Positions 34,250-41,558 of a DNA stretch of 64,000 nucleotides are shown one piece after another. Source of the DNA: Flagellimonas algicola (GTDB taxonomy: Bacteria > Bacteroidota > Bacteroidia > Flavobacteriales > Flavobacteriaceae); assembly GCF_005937185.1 (NCBI RefSeq), contig NZ_VCNI01000002.1, positions 1,240,001 to 1,304,000 on the forward strand, given 5' to 3'. Under the pieces are notes generated by a model that searched no databases, was not told the DNA's origin, and saw only the letters and a list, made by a program, of their open reading frames with translations. A program made the translations under genes and the position numbers. Position 1 is the first letter of the stretch, and every line of letters starts with the position of its first letter.

Positions 34250-34770
34250 TGCTTTTTGGACCGGAGTCCACCGGCAAGACTACACTTTCCCAGCAGCTCG
34301 CAAGGCAGTACAATACCGTGTGGGTTCCCGAATATGCCCGAGAATATTTGCAGAACAAATGGAACAACGAACGGAAAACTTGCGAACCCAAGGATCTATT
34401 GCCCATTGCAGAAGGGCAGATTAGACTGGAAAACGAGTTGACCAAAAAAGCATCAGACGTCCTTATTTGTGATACTGATTTGTTGGAAACCAAGGTGTAC
34501 TCAGAAGCTTACTATTTGGGCTATTGTGATCCCATTTTGGAAAAATATGCTTTGGAAAACACCTACGATTTGTATTTCCTAACCTATATTGACACGCCTT
34601 GGGAAGCAGATGACTTACGGGACAAGCCCAATGAAAGGGAGCGAATGTTTGCATATTTCCACGACACCCTGAAAAAATATAATCGGAATTTCGTTATCTT
34701 GAAGGGAGATAAGAAAACAAGGCTAAAAGCCGCAGTCCAACACATAGATAAACTTCTCCAAAAAGCATGA
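34204..34770 (+). CDS. NadR/Ttd14-like P-loop kinase (thiamine kinase probable)
   Basis: 188 residues: Walker A GPESTGKTTL near 19-28, then VPEYAREYLQNKW, and DVLICDTDLLETKVYSEAYYLG, as in the kinase domain of NadR. In the NadR setting it phosphorylates nicotinamide riboside; next to a PnuT-type permease and a thiamine-binding protein it is more likely to phosphorylate thiamine (inference). The start lies 46 bases inside pnuT. It shares a four-base overlap with the DUF4301 gene. Confidence 0.82.
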   Translation: MEEKLGQEPSDLVKVVLFGPESTGKTTLSQQLARQYNTVWVPEYAREYLQNKWNNERKTCEPKDLLPIAEGQIRLENELTKKASDVLICDTDLLETKVYSEAYYLGYCDPILEKYALENTYDLYFLTYIDTPWEADDLRDKPNERERMFAYFHDTLKKYNRNFVILKGDKKTRLKAAVQHIDKLLQKA

Positions 34771-36305
34771 TCAACCTAAGCCAAAATGACCTGGAACAAC
34801 TTCAAAAAAAAGGTGTTTCCCAAGAAAAAGTCAATAACCAAATCGATACGTTTAAAGCGGGAATCCCATTTGTGAACTTGGTAAAGGCTGCCATTGTTTC
34901 TGATGGGATATTGCAATTTAGCGCCACGGAGCAAGCTGCAAATATTGCCTACTTTGAAGATGCAAGGGGAGCCCTTGAGCTTTTGAAGTTTGTACCTGCT
35001 TCGGGAGCCGCGTCCAGAATGTTTAAAGCCACATTTAACTTTTTGGATGCCTTTAACCCGTCTCAAGAATCTTTGAACTCCTATTTGCACAGGACAGGAG
35101 ATGACGCCATGAAAAAGTTCATTGAAGCAATGGAAGCCTTTCCGTTTTACAGGGTTATCATGGACAAAATCAAGGGCAAAGCCACATCCAAAGACGAGGA
35201 AGCCTATCTGTTTGTCAAGGAAATGTTGATGGCGGATGGCTTAAACTATGGGTTTTACCCTAAAGGCTTGCTTCCGTTTCACCTATACGGAGAAGTTGGC
35301 GCAACTCCTTTTGAAGAACACTTAAAAGAAGCTGCGTTATATGCTAAAACTGACGGGAAAGCAAATTTGCACTTTACTATTTCTGAGCAGCATGACGCGA
35401 TGTTCAAAGCGGAGCAAGCATCGGCAGGACCAAGGGTCTCCAACAATACCAATACGGAATTCAATGTTTCGTATTCCAATCAGAAACCTGCTACGGATAC
35501 CGTGGCCGTTGACATGGAAAACAAACCCTTTAAGAATAGTGATGGCAGTATTTTGTTTAGACCTGGAGGTCATGGGGCATTGATTGAGAATTTAAATGAT
35601 CAGGATGCGGATATCATCTTTATAAAGAACATTGATAATGTGGTCATTGATCAAAATCTGGAGGCCGTTTCAAATAGCAAGAAGATGCTGGCCGGAGTTT
35701 TGAAAAGGGTACAGGATAAGGCCTTTGGATATGCCAAACAACTTGATGAGGGAAGTGTTTCTGGTGCAGAGATGGAAGAAATCAAGTCATTTTTGGAGAA
35801 AGAGCTCAATGTTCGTTTTGAAGAAGGCTACAATGGCTTGGATTTCCAAGGGCAATTGGAAACGCTTAAAAATAGAATCAATAGACCTATCCGTGTATGC
35901 GGAATGGTCAAAAACGAAGGAGAACCTGGTGGAGGTCCGTTTTGGATTAAGGATGATCAAGGTAAAGTATCACTTCAAATCATAGAATCGGCCCAAATAG
36001 ATATGGCCAATACCGAACAAGCTTCCATTTTGAAGAATTCAACCCACTTTAATCCCGTTGATTTGGTATGTGGAGTCCGCAATTATAAAGGAGAAAAGTT
36101 TAACCTACTTGAATTTGTGGATGAAAAACAGGGTTTTATAACAGAAAAGACCAAAGAGGGCAAAGCCCTCAAAGCCTTGGAACTTCCTGGACTTTGGAAT
36201 GGGGCTATGGCGTTTTGGAATACGCTTTTTGTTGAAGTGCCTCTTGTGACCTTCAATCCGGTGAAAACGGTAAATGATCTTTTAAAACCGACGCATCAAG
36301 CATAA
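34767..36305 (+). CDS. DUF4301 protein, probable nucleotidyltransferase-like fold
   Basis: 512 residues, no signal or membrane segment. Near residue 75 it has FVPASGAASRMFK, which resembles the glycine-rich nucleotide loop of NTP-sugar transferases, and near 270 RPGGHGALIENLND followed by FIKNIDNVV, reminiscent of the PGG(N/H)G and VDN segments of UDP-sugar pyrophosphorylases. The family is DUF4301 with no assigned function. It is the last gene of the thiamine operon (ATGA overlap with the kinase) and is followed by a strong terminator. Confidence 0.82.
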   Translation: MINLSQNDLEQLQKKGVSQEKVNNQIDTFKAGIPFVNLVKAAIVSDGILQFSATEQAANIAYFEDARGALELLKFVPASGAASRMFKATFNFLDAFNPSQESLNSYLHRTGDDAMKKFIEAMEAFPFYRVIMDKIKGKATSKDEEAYLFVKEMLMADGLNYGFYPKGLLPFHLYGEVGATPFEEHLKEAALYAKTDGKANLHFTISEQHDAMFKAEQASAGPRVSNNTNTEFNVSYSNQKPATDTVAVDMENKPFKNSDGSILFRPGGHGALIENLNDQDADIIFIKNIDNVVIDQNLEAVSNSKKMLAGVLKRVQDKAFGYAKQLDEGSVSGAEMEEIKSFLEKELNVRFEEGYNGLDFQGQLETLKNRINRPIRVCGMVKNEGEPGGGPFWIKDDQGKVSLQIIESAQIDMANTEQASILKNSTHFNPVDLVCGVRNYKGEKFNLLEFVDEKQGFITEKTKEGKALKALELPGLWNGAMAFWNTLFVEVPLVTFNPVKTVNDLLKPTHQA

Positions 36306-36326
36306 AACATGCTGATTTTATAAGGT

Positions 36327-36353
36327 AAAGCCCCAATTTTGGGGCTTTTTTTT
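36327..36353 (+). terminator. Terminator after DUF4301 gene
   Basis: Ten-base-pair perfect stem (AAAGCCCCAA / TTGGGGCTTT) with a two-base gap in the loop and a further T-run. It ends the thiamine operon. Confidence 0.9.
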
Positions 36354-36360
36354 GACCCGA

Positions 36361-36392
36361 TGTGACCTTGCAAGAAAAATAGTGTCCTATAA
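36361..36392 (+). repeat. Imperfect direct repeat, copy 1
   Basis: Starts TGTGACCT and ends GTGTCCTATAA. It matches copy 2 at 36514-36545 in 24 of 32 positions (offset 153 bases). Both copies directly follow a terminator T-run. Origin unknown. Confidence 0.55.
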
Positions 36393-36442
36393 GTACAAGG
36401 GTATAAGGAGAGCAACTAACGCTCTGGAAAATATTAAGTACC

Positions 36443-36467
36443 ACTAAGCTTGGACGCTTAGTTTTTT
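36443..36467 (+). terminator. Terminator-like hairpin
   Basis: ACTAAGC-TTGGAC-GCTTAGT stem of 7 bp followed by a T-run. No gene ends immediately before it, so it would stop a short RNA starting after 36353. Confidence 0.65.
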
Positions 36468-36484
36468 GGTTGGTTGATTTGGTT

Positions 36485-36514
36485 AAAAGGTCGTACGTAG
36501 TACGACCTTTTTTT
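36485..36514 (+). terminator. Strong terminator-like hairpin
   Basis: A 12-bp perfect stem (arms AAAAGGTCGTAC and GTACGACCTTTT, loop GTA) plus three more T. It is only 18 bases behind the preceding hairpin. Confidence 0.75.
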
Positions 36515-36545
36515 GTGACCTATTTTAAAAATTGGTGTCCCATAA
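36514..36545 (+). repeat. Imperfect direct repeat, copy 2
   Basis: TGTGACCT at the start and GTGTCCCATAA at the end, as in copy 1. It lies directly before the small membrane ORF. Confidence 0.55.
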
Positions 36546-36561
36546 ATTAGAAAAGCTAAAA

Positions 36562-36678
36562 ATGCTATATACCATAGTCCTGTCATTGAGTATACTGTCA
36601 TTCCTTCTAGCCATTGTCTTGGTGGTACCCTATTTGCGAAAGGAATACAGATCAAACAAAATCAAAAAAAAGGGATAA
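36562..36678 (+). CDS. Possible 38-residue single-span membrane protein
   Basis: Small ORF: ATG at 36562, TAA at 36676. It encodes a hydrophobic stretch of ~20 residues (TIVLSLSILSFLLAIVLVV) followed by a Pro-Tyr and a strongly basic tail (RKEYRSNKIKKKG), the pattern of a small inner-membrane protein with a cytoplasmic C-terminus. It is bracketed by terminators on both sides. I do not recognise a family. The clean hydrophobic/basic division speaks for a real gene, but 38 codons can occur by chance. Confidence 0.45.
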   Translation: MLYTIVLSLSILSFLLAIVLVVPYLRKEYRSNKIKKKG

Positions 36679-36765
36679 TGCTATGCAAACACTAACCATG
36701 CGTTGTCCATAACGCCAATAATCACATCTCTTCGTAGTATGGGGCGGTGATAGGTTGGCAATTCT

Positions 36766-36789
36766 AAGGCTGCTTCGGCAGCCTTTTTT
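36766..36789 (+). terminator. UUCG-loop terminator
   Basis: AAGGCTGC-TTCG-GCAGCCTT stem of 8 bp and four more T. It lies 88 bases behind the small membrane ORF and would end its transcript. Confidence 0.8.
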
Positions 36790-36848
36790 GTGTAAAAAGT
36801 ATGCACCCTAAGCATTAAGGTATACAAAATTACACACCCTTTCAAAAA

Positions 36849-36866
36849 GCTTTAAAACTTTAAAGC
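36849..36866. promoter_or_regulatory. Palindrome, candidate enhancer site of the NtrC-type regulator
   Basis: Perfect GCTTTAAA-AC-TTTAAAGC inverted repeat. It is centred ~82 bases before the predicted start of transcription from the sigma-54-like promoter, a usual distance for an enhancer-binding protein. The NtrC-type gene is 540 bases downstream. Confidence 0.5.
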
Positions 36867-36912
36867 ATTGATAATCAGATTTATAAAATGAAATCATTAA
36901 AACGCAACGTTT

Positions 36913-36928
36913 TGGCATCAGTTTTTCA
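36913..36928 (+). promoter_or_regulatory. Sigma-54-like (-24/-12) promoter of the secreted PepSY-like gene
   Basis: TGGCAT-N5-TTTCA compared with the consensus TGGCAC-N5-TTGCA. The -24 GG is intact; the -12 GC reads TC. The start of transcription would be near 36939, 28 bases before the ATG at 36967. Confidence 0.5.
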
Positions 36929-36966
36929 TTAGAGGTAGCACGTATAATTTTAAAAAATAGAATACC

Positions 36967-37272
36967 ATGAAAAATTTGATTTTAGCTACTGTTTTGTCCT
37001 TTGTTGGTTTAAGCGCAATGGCCCAAGATGTATCCATGAACGAGGCCGAAGCTGTTGCTCCAGAGGCCACCCTAATCCAGGATTTTCAAGAAATTGATGT
37101 TGCCGACCTCCCAGCCGCAGTTATAACCGCTGTGAAAAAAGATTACCCGACCGCTACCATTAACAAAGCATATAAAAATGAATCTAATCAGTTCAAATTG
37201 GAACTGTCCTTAAAGGATGGTGCCTCCGGAACCGTCTATGCAGATGCCGAGGGCAATTGGATAGAGCTATAG
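36967..37272 (+). CDS. Small secreted protein with PepSY-like domain
   Basis: 101 residues with a signal peptide (LSAMAQD). After an acidic linker the body (DLPAAVITAVKKDYPTATI, FKLELSLKDG, GTVYADAEGNWIEL) matches the PepSY-like (DUF2874) repeat of periplasmic proteins in Bacteroidota. Function unknown. A sigma-54-type promoter and an upstream palindrome make it a likely target of the NtrC-type regulator encoded next. It is followed by a bulged terminator. Confidence 0.85.
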   Translation: MKNLILATVLSFVGLSAMAQDVSMNEAEAVAPEATLIQDFQEIDVADLPAAVITAVKKDYPTATINKAYKNESNQFKLELSLKDGASGTVYADAEGNWIEL

Positions 37273-37310
37273 GCCGAGTTTGATTAACGTGTTAGGTTAG
37301 TTTGGTTAGA

Positions 37311-37340
37311 GAGGGGCCTGCAATTGCGGGCCTCTTTTTT
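37311..37340 (+). terminator. Terminator after the PepSY-like gene
   Basis: Stem GAGG...CCTC with an inner CCTGC/GCGGG stem and a two-base bulge, then TTTTTT. Confidence 0.7.
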
Positions 37341-37405
37341 GTGAAATTTTTACCAAAGTTTCAAAGTCTCAAAACACTTCGGTATCGTATATCAGATACT
37401 GAGAT

Positions 37406-38752
37406 ATGCCCAAAATCTTAATCATTGAAGATGACACTGCTTTTAGCCAAATGCTTCAAAAGTTCTTGGCTAAACATCTTTTTGATGTTACCCCAAGCTA
37501 CAATTTAAAGGAGGCTAAGGCTGCCCTTGACCAAGACAATTTTGACCTAATCCTTTCCGATGTTAGACTGCCGGAGGGGGATGGGGTTTCCTTTCTTTCT
37601 GAAATAAAGGAGAAGCATCCTCAGACTCAGGTCATACTGATGACACACTTTGCAGAAGTAAAAACTGCGGTAAAGGCAATGAAAAGGGGAGCGTTTGACT
37701 ATATCGCCAAACCTTTTACTCCTGAACGCATGTTAGAGGTCATCACAAATGCATTAGCTTCCGATAAAGTAAGGGACAACATTCCAGTTTCACTGAAAAG
37801 AAACAATGGAAACCCATTGAAGCGTGATGCATCGCATCTTACCGGAACAAGCGAGGCGTCTTTGAGATTACAGCAGTATATTTCCTTGGTAGCCCCTACA
37901 AATATGTCTGTTTTGCTTATCGGAGAAAGCGGCACAGGCAAGGAAGTAACAGCTAGGTCGATTCATAAATCCAGTAGCAGGAAGGGCAATAATTTTATTG
38001 CGGTAGACTGCGGTGCGATACCCAAAGAATTGACATCCAGTGAGTTTTTTGGACACGTAAAAGGCAGCTTTACGGGAGCCATTGAAGACAAAGTTGGATT
38101 TTTTGAGGCAGCCAATGGCGGAACCCTATTTCTGGATGAAATCGGCAACCTATCGTATGAAAGTCAAATACAATTGCTAAGGGCGATTCAGGAACGCAAG
38201 ATTAAGCGTGTGGGCAGTACCGGGGAAATTGATGTTGATGTGCGCATTCTGGCTGCAACCAACGAAGACCTGATTGAAGCGGTGGGCCAGGGAAATTTTA
38301 GAGAAGATTTGTTCCATAGATTAAATGAATTTACCATAGAACTTCCTTCTTTGAAAGATCGCGGTGAAGATTTAGTCCTTTTTGCGAATTTCTTTTTGGA
38401 AATTGCGAATACCGAGCTTGGTAAAACGGTTAAGGGTTTTTCAGAGTTAGTGAAACAGCGAATGCTGCAATACCATTGGCCGGGGAACCTTCGGGAACTT
38501 AAAAATGTGGTAAAAAGAGGAGTGCTTTTTACAAAAGGGGAGTTGATTCAAGAAAATGCCCTGCCATCAACTTTGCATGCTTCGAATCATTCAGATGAGG
38601 ACCAGGAGTTTTCGAAACAAAAATTTGAAAAAGAATTGATTCTGCGTGCATTGAAGCAAACCAATTTCAACAAAAGTGAAGCGGCCAAACTGCTTAAAAT
38701 GACGCGTAAAACCTTGTATAATAAAATCAAGCGATACCAGCTGAAAGTGTAA
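37406..38752 (+). CDS. Sigma-54-dependent NtrC/AtoC-type response regulator
   Basis: 448 residues: receiver (1-~120, acidic pair EDD, phospho-acceptor D52, Lys in IAKPF), AAA+ domain (~145-375, Walker A GESGTGKE, sigma-54-contact loop GSFTGA where GAFTGA is usual, Walker B LFLDEIG), and a C-terminal Fis-type helix-turn-helix (NKSEAAKLLKMTRKTLYNKI). It activates sigma-54 RNA polymerase when phosphorylated. The upstream gene carries a sigma-54-like promoter. The 3' end overlaps the convergent hybrid kinase gene by 26 bases. Confidence 0.96.
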   Translation: MPKILIIEDDTAFSQMLQKFLAKHLFDVTPSYNLKEAKAALDQDNFDLILSDVRLPEGDGVSFLSEIKEKHPQTQVILMTHFAEVKTAVKAMKRGAFDYIAKPFTPERMLEVITNALASDKVRDNIPVSLKRNNGNPLKRDASHLTGTSEASLRLQQYISLVAPTNMSVLLIGESGTGKEVTARSIHKSSSRKGNNFIAVDCGAIPKELTSSEFFGHVKGSFTGAIEDKVGFFEAANGGTLFLDEIGNLSYESQIQLLRAIQERKIKRVGSTGEIDVDVRILAATNEDLIEAVGQGNFREDLFHRLNEFTIELPSLKDRGEDLVLFANFFLEIANTELGKTVKGFSELVKQRMLQYHWPGNLRELKNVVKRGVLFTKGELIQENALPSTLHASNHSDEDQEFSKQKFEKELILRALKQTNFNKSEAAKLLKMTRKTLYNKIKRYQLKV

Positions 38753-41189
38753 CCAAATAGGCTTGCATTTGTTTTATAACCAACAAAAAACCCGTTTTCA
38801 AAGCGGTTATAACTTCTTTCAATTCTGCCTCAGAATAACGGGATTCTGCCTGTTCCAGAGCTTCCAATATTGGAATGATTGAATAAATCTCCAGTTGATG
38901 GAACATAGGAAGCATTTTATGGGCAATATTTTCAATGGATTTGAAGTCCTTCTTTATGGAAGCATTATTTAATTGTTTAAGGTTTTCATGGGTCCCTTCC
39001 AAAAATGAGGTAAGCACTTCATGTAAGGCTTTGGTGTCATCAACAAAAGAGTTTATCCTATTTGTACAAAAGAGATCCTTGGAACTTGCTTGCTCTTTTA
39101 TGTGTGCTCCAAAATTTTGGAAATTGAAGTTGGAAAATTGGAACAACACCTCCAATAGCTGATGATTGGAGAAAGGTTTTCGTAAAATTTTGCTGAACCC
39201 AGCTTCTTCAAATTGTTGGTGGTCTAGATTTCTCCGTCCTGTCATGGCGATAATTGGTTGGCCGCTGTAGCTATCCATAGAACCATTCTTAAGTGTTTTT
39301 ACGATTGAAAATCCATCATGCTCGGGCATCTCAATATCAGTCAAGATATGCGTATAATCAACTGGTGGAGCAATACTGAATGCTTTAAATGATGAAAACG
39401 TATGGCATTTAATTTTGTGAATTTTACAGATTTCCGAGATAAGGGACAAAAGGGTAACATCGTCGTCAATTACCACTAAACGAACCGTTTCTCCATTTTG
39501 AAATTCCAGTGATTTTTTGTTCGGTTTAAATTTTTTGTGACTTGGTTTCCAAGGCAGCTTGAGCGTAAAAATGCTGCCTTTGTTTATTTCACTTTCAACG
39601 GTCAAGGTGCCTCCCATAAGAAAGGCCAGTTTTTGGGAAATGGTCAAACCAAGACCATATCCACTATGTTTGTCGGGTTGATCAGGATCCGCTTGAACAA
39701 ATTCCATAAAAATCGAATCCAGTTGATCTTTGCTAATTCCAATACCCGTATCGATTACTTCAATTTTCAAATACCTTTTCCCTTTTTCAGTAGCTAAATA
39801 GGCTTTGATATTCACATGTCCCTTATGCGTAAATTTTAAGGCGTTGGCAATAAGATTCGTAACTATTTGACGTATTCTAAAAGAATCCCCAAGCAATGGT
39901 TGTGATGTTGATTCATCCAATTGTAACAGCAAAGGCAAATTTTTGGAAGACCCAAGATCTTTAAAACCCTGAACTAGCTCCTTTAAAAGTTTGCCAGGAA
40001 TAAAAGGTTTGTTTTCAATCTCAACCTTTCCAGCTTCCAGTTTGGAGAAATCCAAAAGGTCATTGGTGAGATTTTCCACATATTCGGAAGCTGATTTCAA
40101 CTGTTTGAAGTAGCCAAGCTGCAGTGGGTTTTCTGACTCTCGTTGCAATAAATCCGTATAACCTTTAATGGTGTTCAATGGCGACCTCAGGTCATGGCTT
40201 ACTGTCGAAATAAGTTGTTCCCTACTCTTCAATAGGGACTCCGAAAACCTTTTTTCTTTTTCCAATCGTTCGCGGTACAATTGGCCTTTCCAATAATCAT
40301 TGGCAGTTAAGAATGTAAAAAGAACGATAGTCAACAGACCCAACAGGCCCACAATCCAAGCCAGTTGAGTGCTTCGCCTGAGCATCCGCTGTCTTCCAAA
40401 GTTCTCGTTTTGTGTATCCTGGAATATATCTTGTTCAATGGAGGCAATAATCTCTCTGAGTTTCTGGGAAAGCTCTAGGTCATTCTTGTGGATTTGAAGC
40501 TCTTTATGAAGCATTGAACGCTCAATTTTTGAATGTTCCTTCTTGGCGTTGTGCAGGATGGATATGGAGAAATTGAGAATGGAATCGACATCAGATCCAT
40601 CTGTTACTTCCGAAGTGTTTCGTGGAATGTTTCGGTTGAGAATTACCACATAGTCCTTAATTGAATTTTGGGTGGCTAACGGAAGTTGATAAAAATTGGG
40701 CACTAATTGTTCCGGGGTAATTCTGCCCAAATCCATTTCCAATCGACCCAAAGCGATAAGTATGGAGTCGATTGGCGCTTGGTCGTTTTCTCTTTGCTTA
40801 AGTTTCCGCAGTTCAGCATTGTTGTAGACTTTTTGTTGAAGTAGGCCCTGAACACTGTCCAGTTTTTTAATTTGAATATCTTTCTGAATCATCACCTTTA
40901 GACCCTCCAAAATCATGTGGATGGAATCCACTTTTTTCGCATAAGAAAGAAATGTCCTCTTTTTTCTGTCCTGCAAAGCTAATTTGGATAAGTTCTCCGC
41001 TTCATACAGGGCGGTTAGCAGTTGATTGGTCTGCAATAATTTATCATCACCAGTTTCCTTATGCTGAGCGTCTAAATAGGAGCTAAACTCAGAATAGATA
41101 AAAAGGGCACCTAAGACTACCAGACTACCTAGTACAACATAACCAGATAGGAGCTTTAATGTGAATCTATTTTTAGACTTTGGGGGCAT
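38727..41189 (-). CDS. Hybrid sensor histidine kinase with receiver and Hpt-like end
   Basis: 820 residues: membrane helix (~12-30), a large helical periplasmic sensor (~35-270), second helix (~276-296), HisKA with H332 (TVSHDLRSPLNTIKG), HATPase (~430-548, with IDTGIGI and GYGLGLTI), receiver (~570-685, D618 in ILTDIEMPEHDG) and a C-terminal histidine phosphotransfer-like domain with H757 (ENIAHKMLPM). This is a complete phosphorelay in one chain. It is convergent with the sigma-54 regulator, its probable partner; the two stop codons overlap by 26 bases. Confidence 0.93.
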   Translation of the reverse strand: MPPKSKNRFTLKLLSGYVVLGSLVVLGALFIYSEFSSYLDAQHKETGDDKLLQTNQLLTALYEAENLSKLALQDRKKRTFLSYAKKVDSIHMILEGLKVMIQKDIQIKKLDSVQGLLQQKVYNNAELRKLKQRENDQAPIDSILIALGRLEMDLGRITPEQLVPNFYQLPLATQNSIKDYVVILNRNIPRNTSEVTDGSDVDSILNFSISILHNAKKEHSKIERSMLHKELQIHKNDLELSQKLREIIASIEQDIFQDTQNENFGRQRMLRRSTQLAWIVGLLGLLTIVLFTFLTANDYWKGQLYRERLEKEKRFSESLLKSREQLISTVSHDLRSPLNTIKGYTDLLQRESENPLQLGYFKQLKSASEYVENLTNDLLDFSKLEAGKVEIENKPFIPGKLLKELVQGFKDLGSSKNLPLLLQLDESTSQPLLGDSFRIRQIVTNLIANALKFTHKGHVNIKAYLATEKGKRYLKIEVIDTGIGISKDQLDSIFMEFVQADPDQPDKHSGYGLGLTISQKLAFLMGGTLTVESEINKGSIFTLKLPWKPSHKKFKPNKKSLEFQNGETVRLVVIDDDVTLLSLISEICKIHKIKCHTFSSFKAFSIAPPVDYTHILTDIEMPEHDGFSIVKTLKNGSMDSYSGQPIIAMTGRRNLDHQQFEEAGFSKILRKPFSNHQLLEVLFQFSNFNFQNFGAHIKEQASSKDLFCTNRINSFVDDTKALHEVLTSFLEGTHENLKQLNNASIKKDFKSIENIAHKMLPMFHQLEIYSIIPILEALEQAESRYSEAELKEVITALKTGFLLVIKQMQAYLVTLSAGIA

Positions 41190-41293
41190 TCCATGGTGTT
41201 AACTAATTATATACGGGAAATTGGGTGGGTCCCGGTTCTTCAAAAAGTGTTAATTATGTTACTTTTTTACTATGATAAATTAGTTGGAGGTGC

Positions 41294-41301
41294 TACATTT
41301 G
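41294..41301 (+). promoter_or_regulatory. -7 element in front of the TPP riboswitch
   Basis: Perfect TACATTTG. It predicts a transcription start at ~41307, at the first base of riboswitch helix P1, which makes it convincing although no -33 box is clear. Confidence 0.55.
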
Positions 41302-41305
41302 CCCT

Positions 41306-41456
41306 ATCTCAAAGGGGTGCTTTCCTAGTTAAGAGTTAAAAGTTAAGAGTACGGGTGTTTAAAATACTGGATTCTTAACTCAAAAATTAATAACTCGCAA
41401 CTTGTAAGGCTGAGATTATACCCAATGAACCTGGGCGGGTAATGCTGCCAAGGGAT
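41306..41456 (+). ncRNA. TPP (thiamine pyrophosphate) riboswitch
   Basis: The conserved THI-box parts are all visible: GGGGTGC at 41314-41320, CTGAGATTATACCC at 41410-41423, GAACCTG at 41427-41433 and TAATGC at 41440-41445. Helix P1 pairs ATCTC (41306-41310) with GGGAT (41452-41456). The P3 arm is extended: 89 bases lie between the first two blocks, with stems GAGTTA/TAACTC and AGTTAAGA/TCTTAACT. It controls the TonB receptor that follows. Confidence 0.93.
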
Positions 41457-41558
41457 TGCGCTAAGCGCATCTTGGAATTTCTATGTTTCCTTAGAAACAC
41501 AAATCAATTTTTAACCAGAATAATGGCCCCTTTTATTCGTAAACTTTTTTTACGAATG
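41457..41558 (+). promoter_or_regulatory. Expression platform of the TPP riboswitch (three hairpins)
   Basis: Behind the aptamer are TGCGC-TAA-GCGCA (41457-41469), TTTCTA...TAGAAA (41477-41496) and ATTCGTAAA...TTTACGAAT (about 41535-41557). The last one reaches into the ATG at 41556. There is no T-run after any of them, so control of translation start is more likely than termination. Confidence 0.5.

Larger units (their letters stand above)
36354..36966. other. 613-base spacer with three further terminators, a direct repeat and a small membrane ORF
   Basis: Between the thiamine operon and the secreted PepSY-like gene there is no long gene. In order it contains copy 1 of an imperfect repeat (36361-36392), a small hairpin (AGAGC/GCTCT, 36409-36425), terminators at 36443 and 36485, copy 2 of the repeat (36514-36545), a 38-codon ORF (36562-36678), a UUCG terminator at 36766, a palindrome (36849-36866) and a sigma-54-like promoter (36913-36928). 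Such a density of terminators suggests one or more small transcripts. Confidence 0.6.

Noticed and set aside
36681..36815. 44-codon minus-strand frame opposite the UUCG terminator
   Set aside because: Part of it reads plausibly (RDVIIGVMDNAW), but its middle is encoded by the arms of a clear plus-strand terminator, and no start signal was found. Conservation would be needed to revive it.
36888..36932. 14-codon plus-strand frame that resembles the start of a signal peptide (MKSLKRNVLASVFH)
   Set aside because: It covers the sigma-54-like promoter and stops before the real gene; at most a remnant.
41442..41522. Upstream extension of the thiamine receptor frame
   Set aside because: The ATG at 41442 is the conserved TAATGC of the TPP riboswitch, so this part is leader RNA and not protein.
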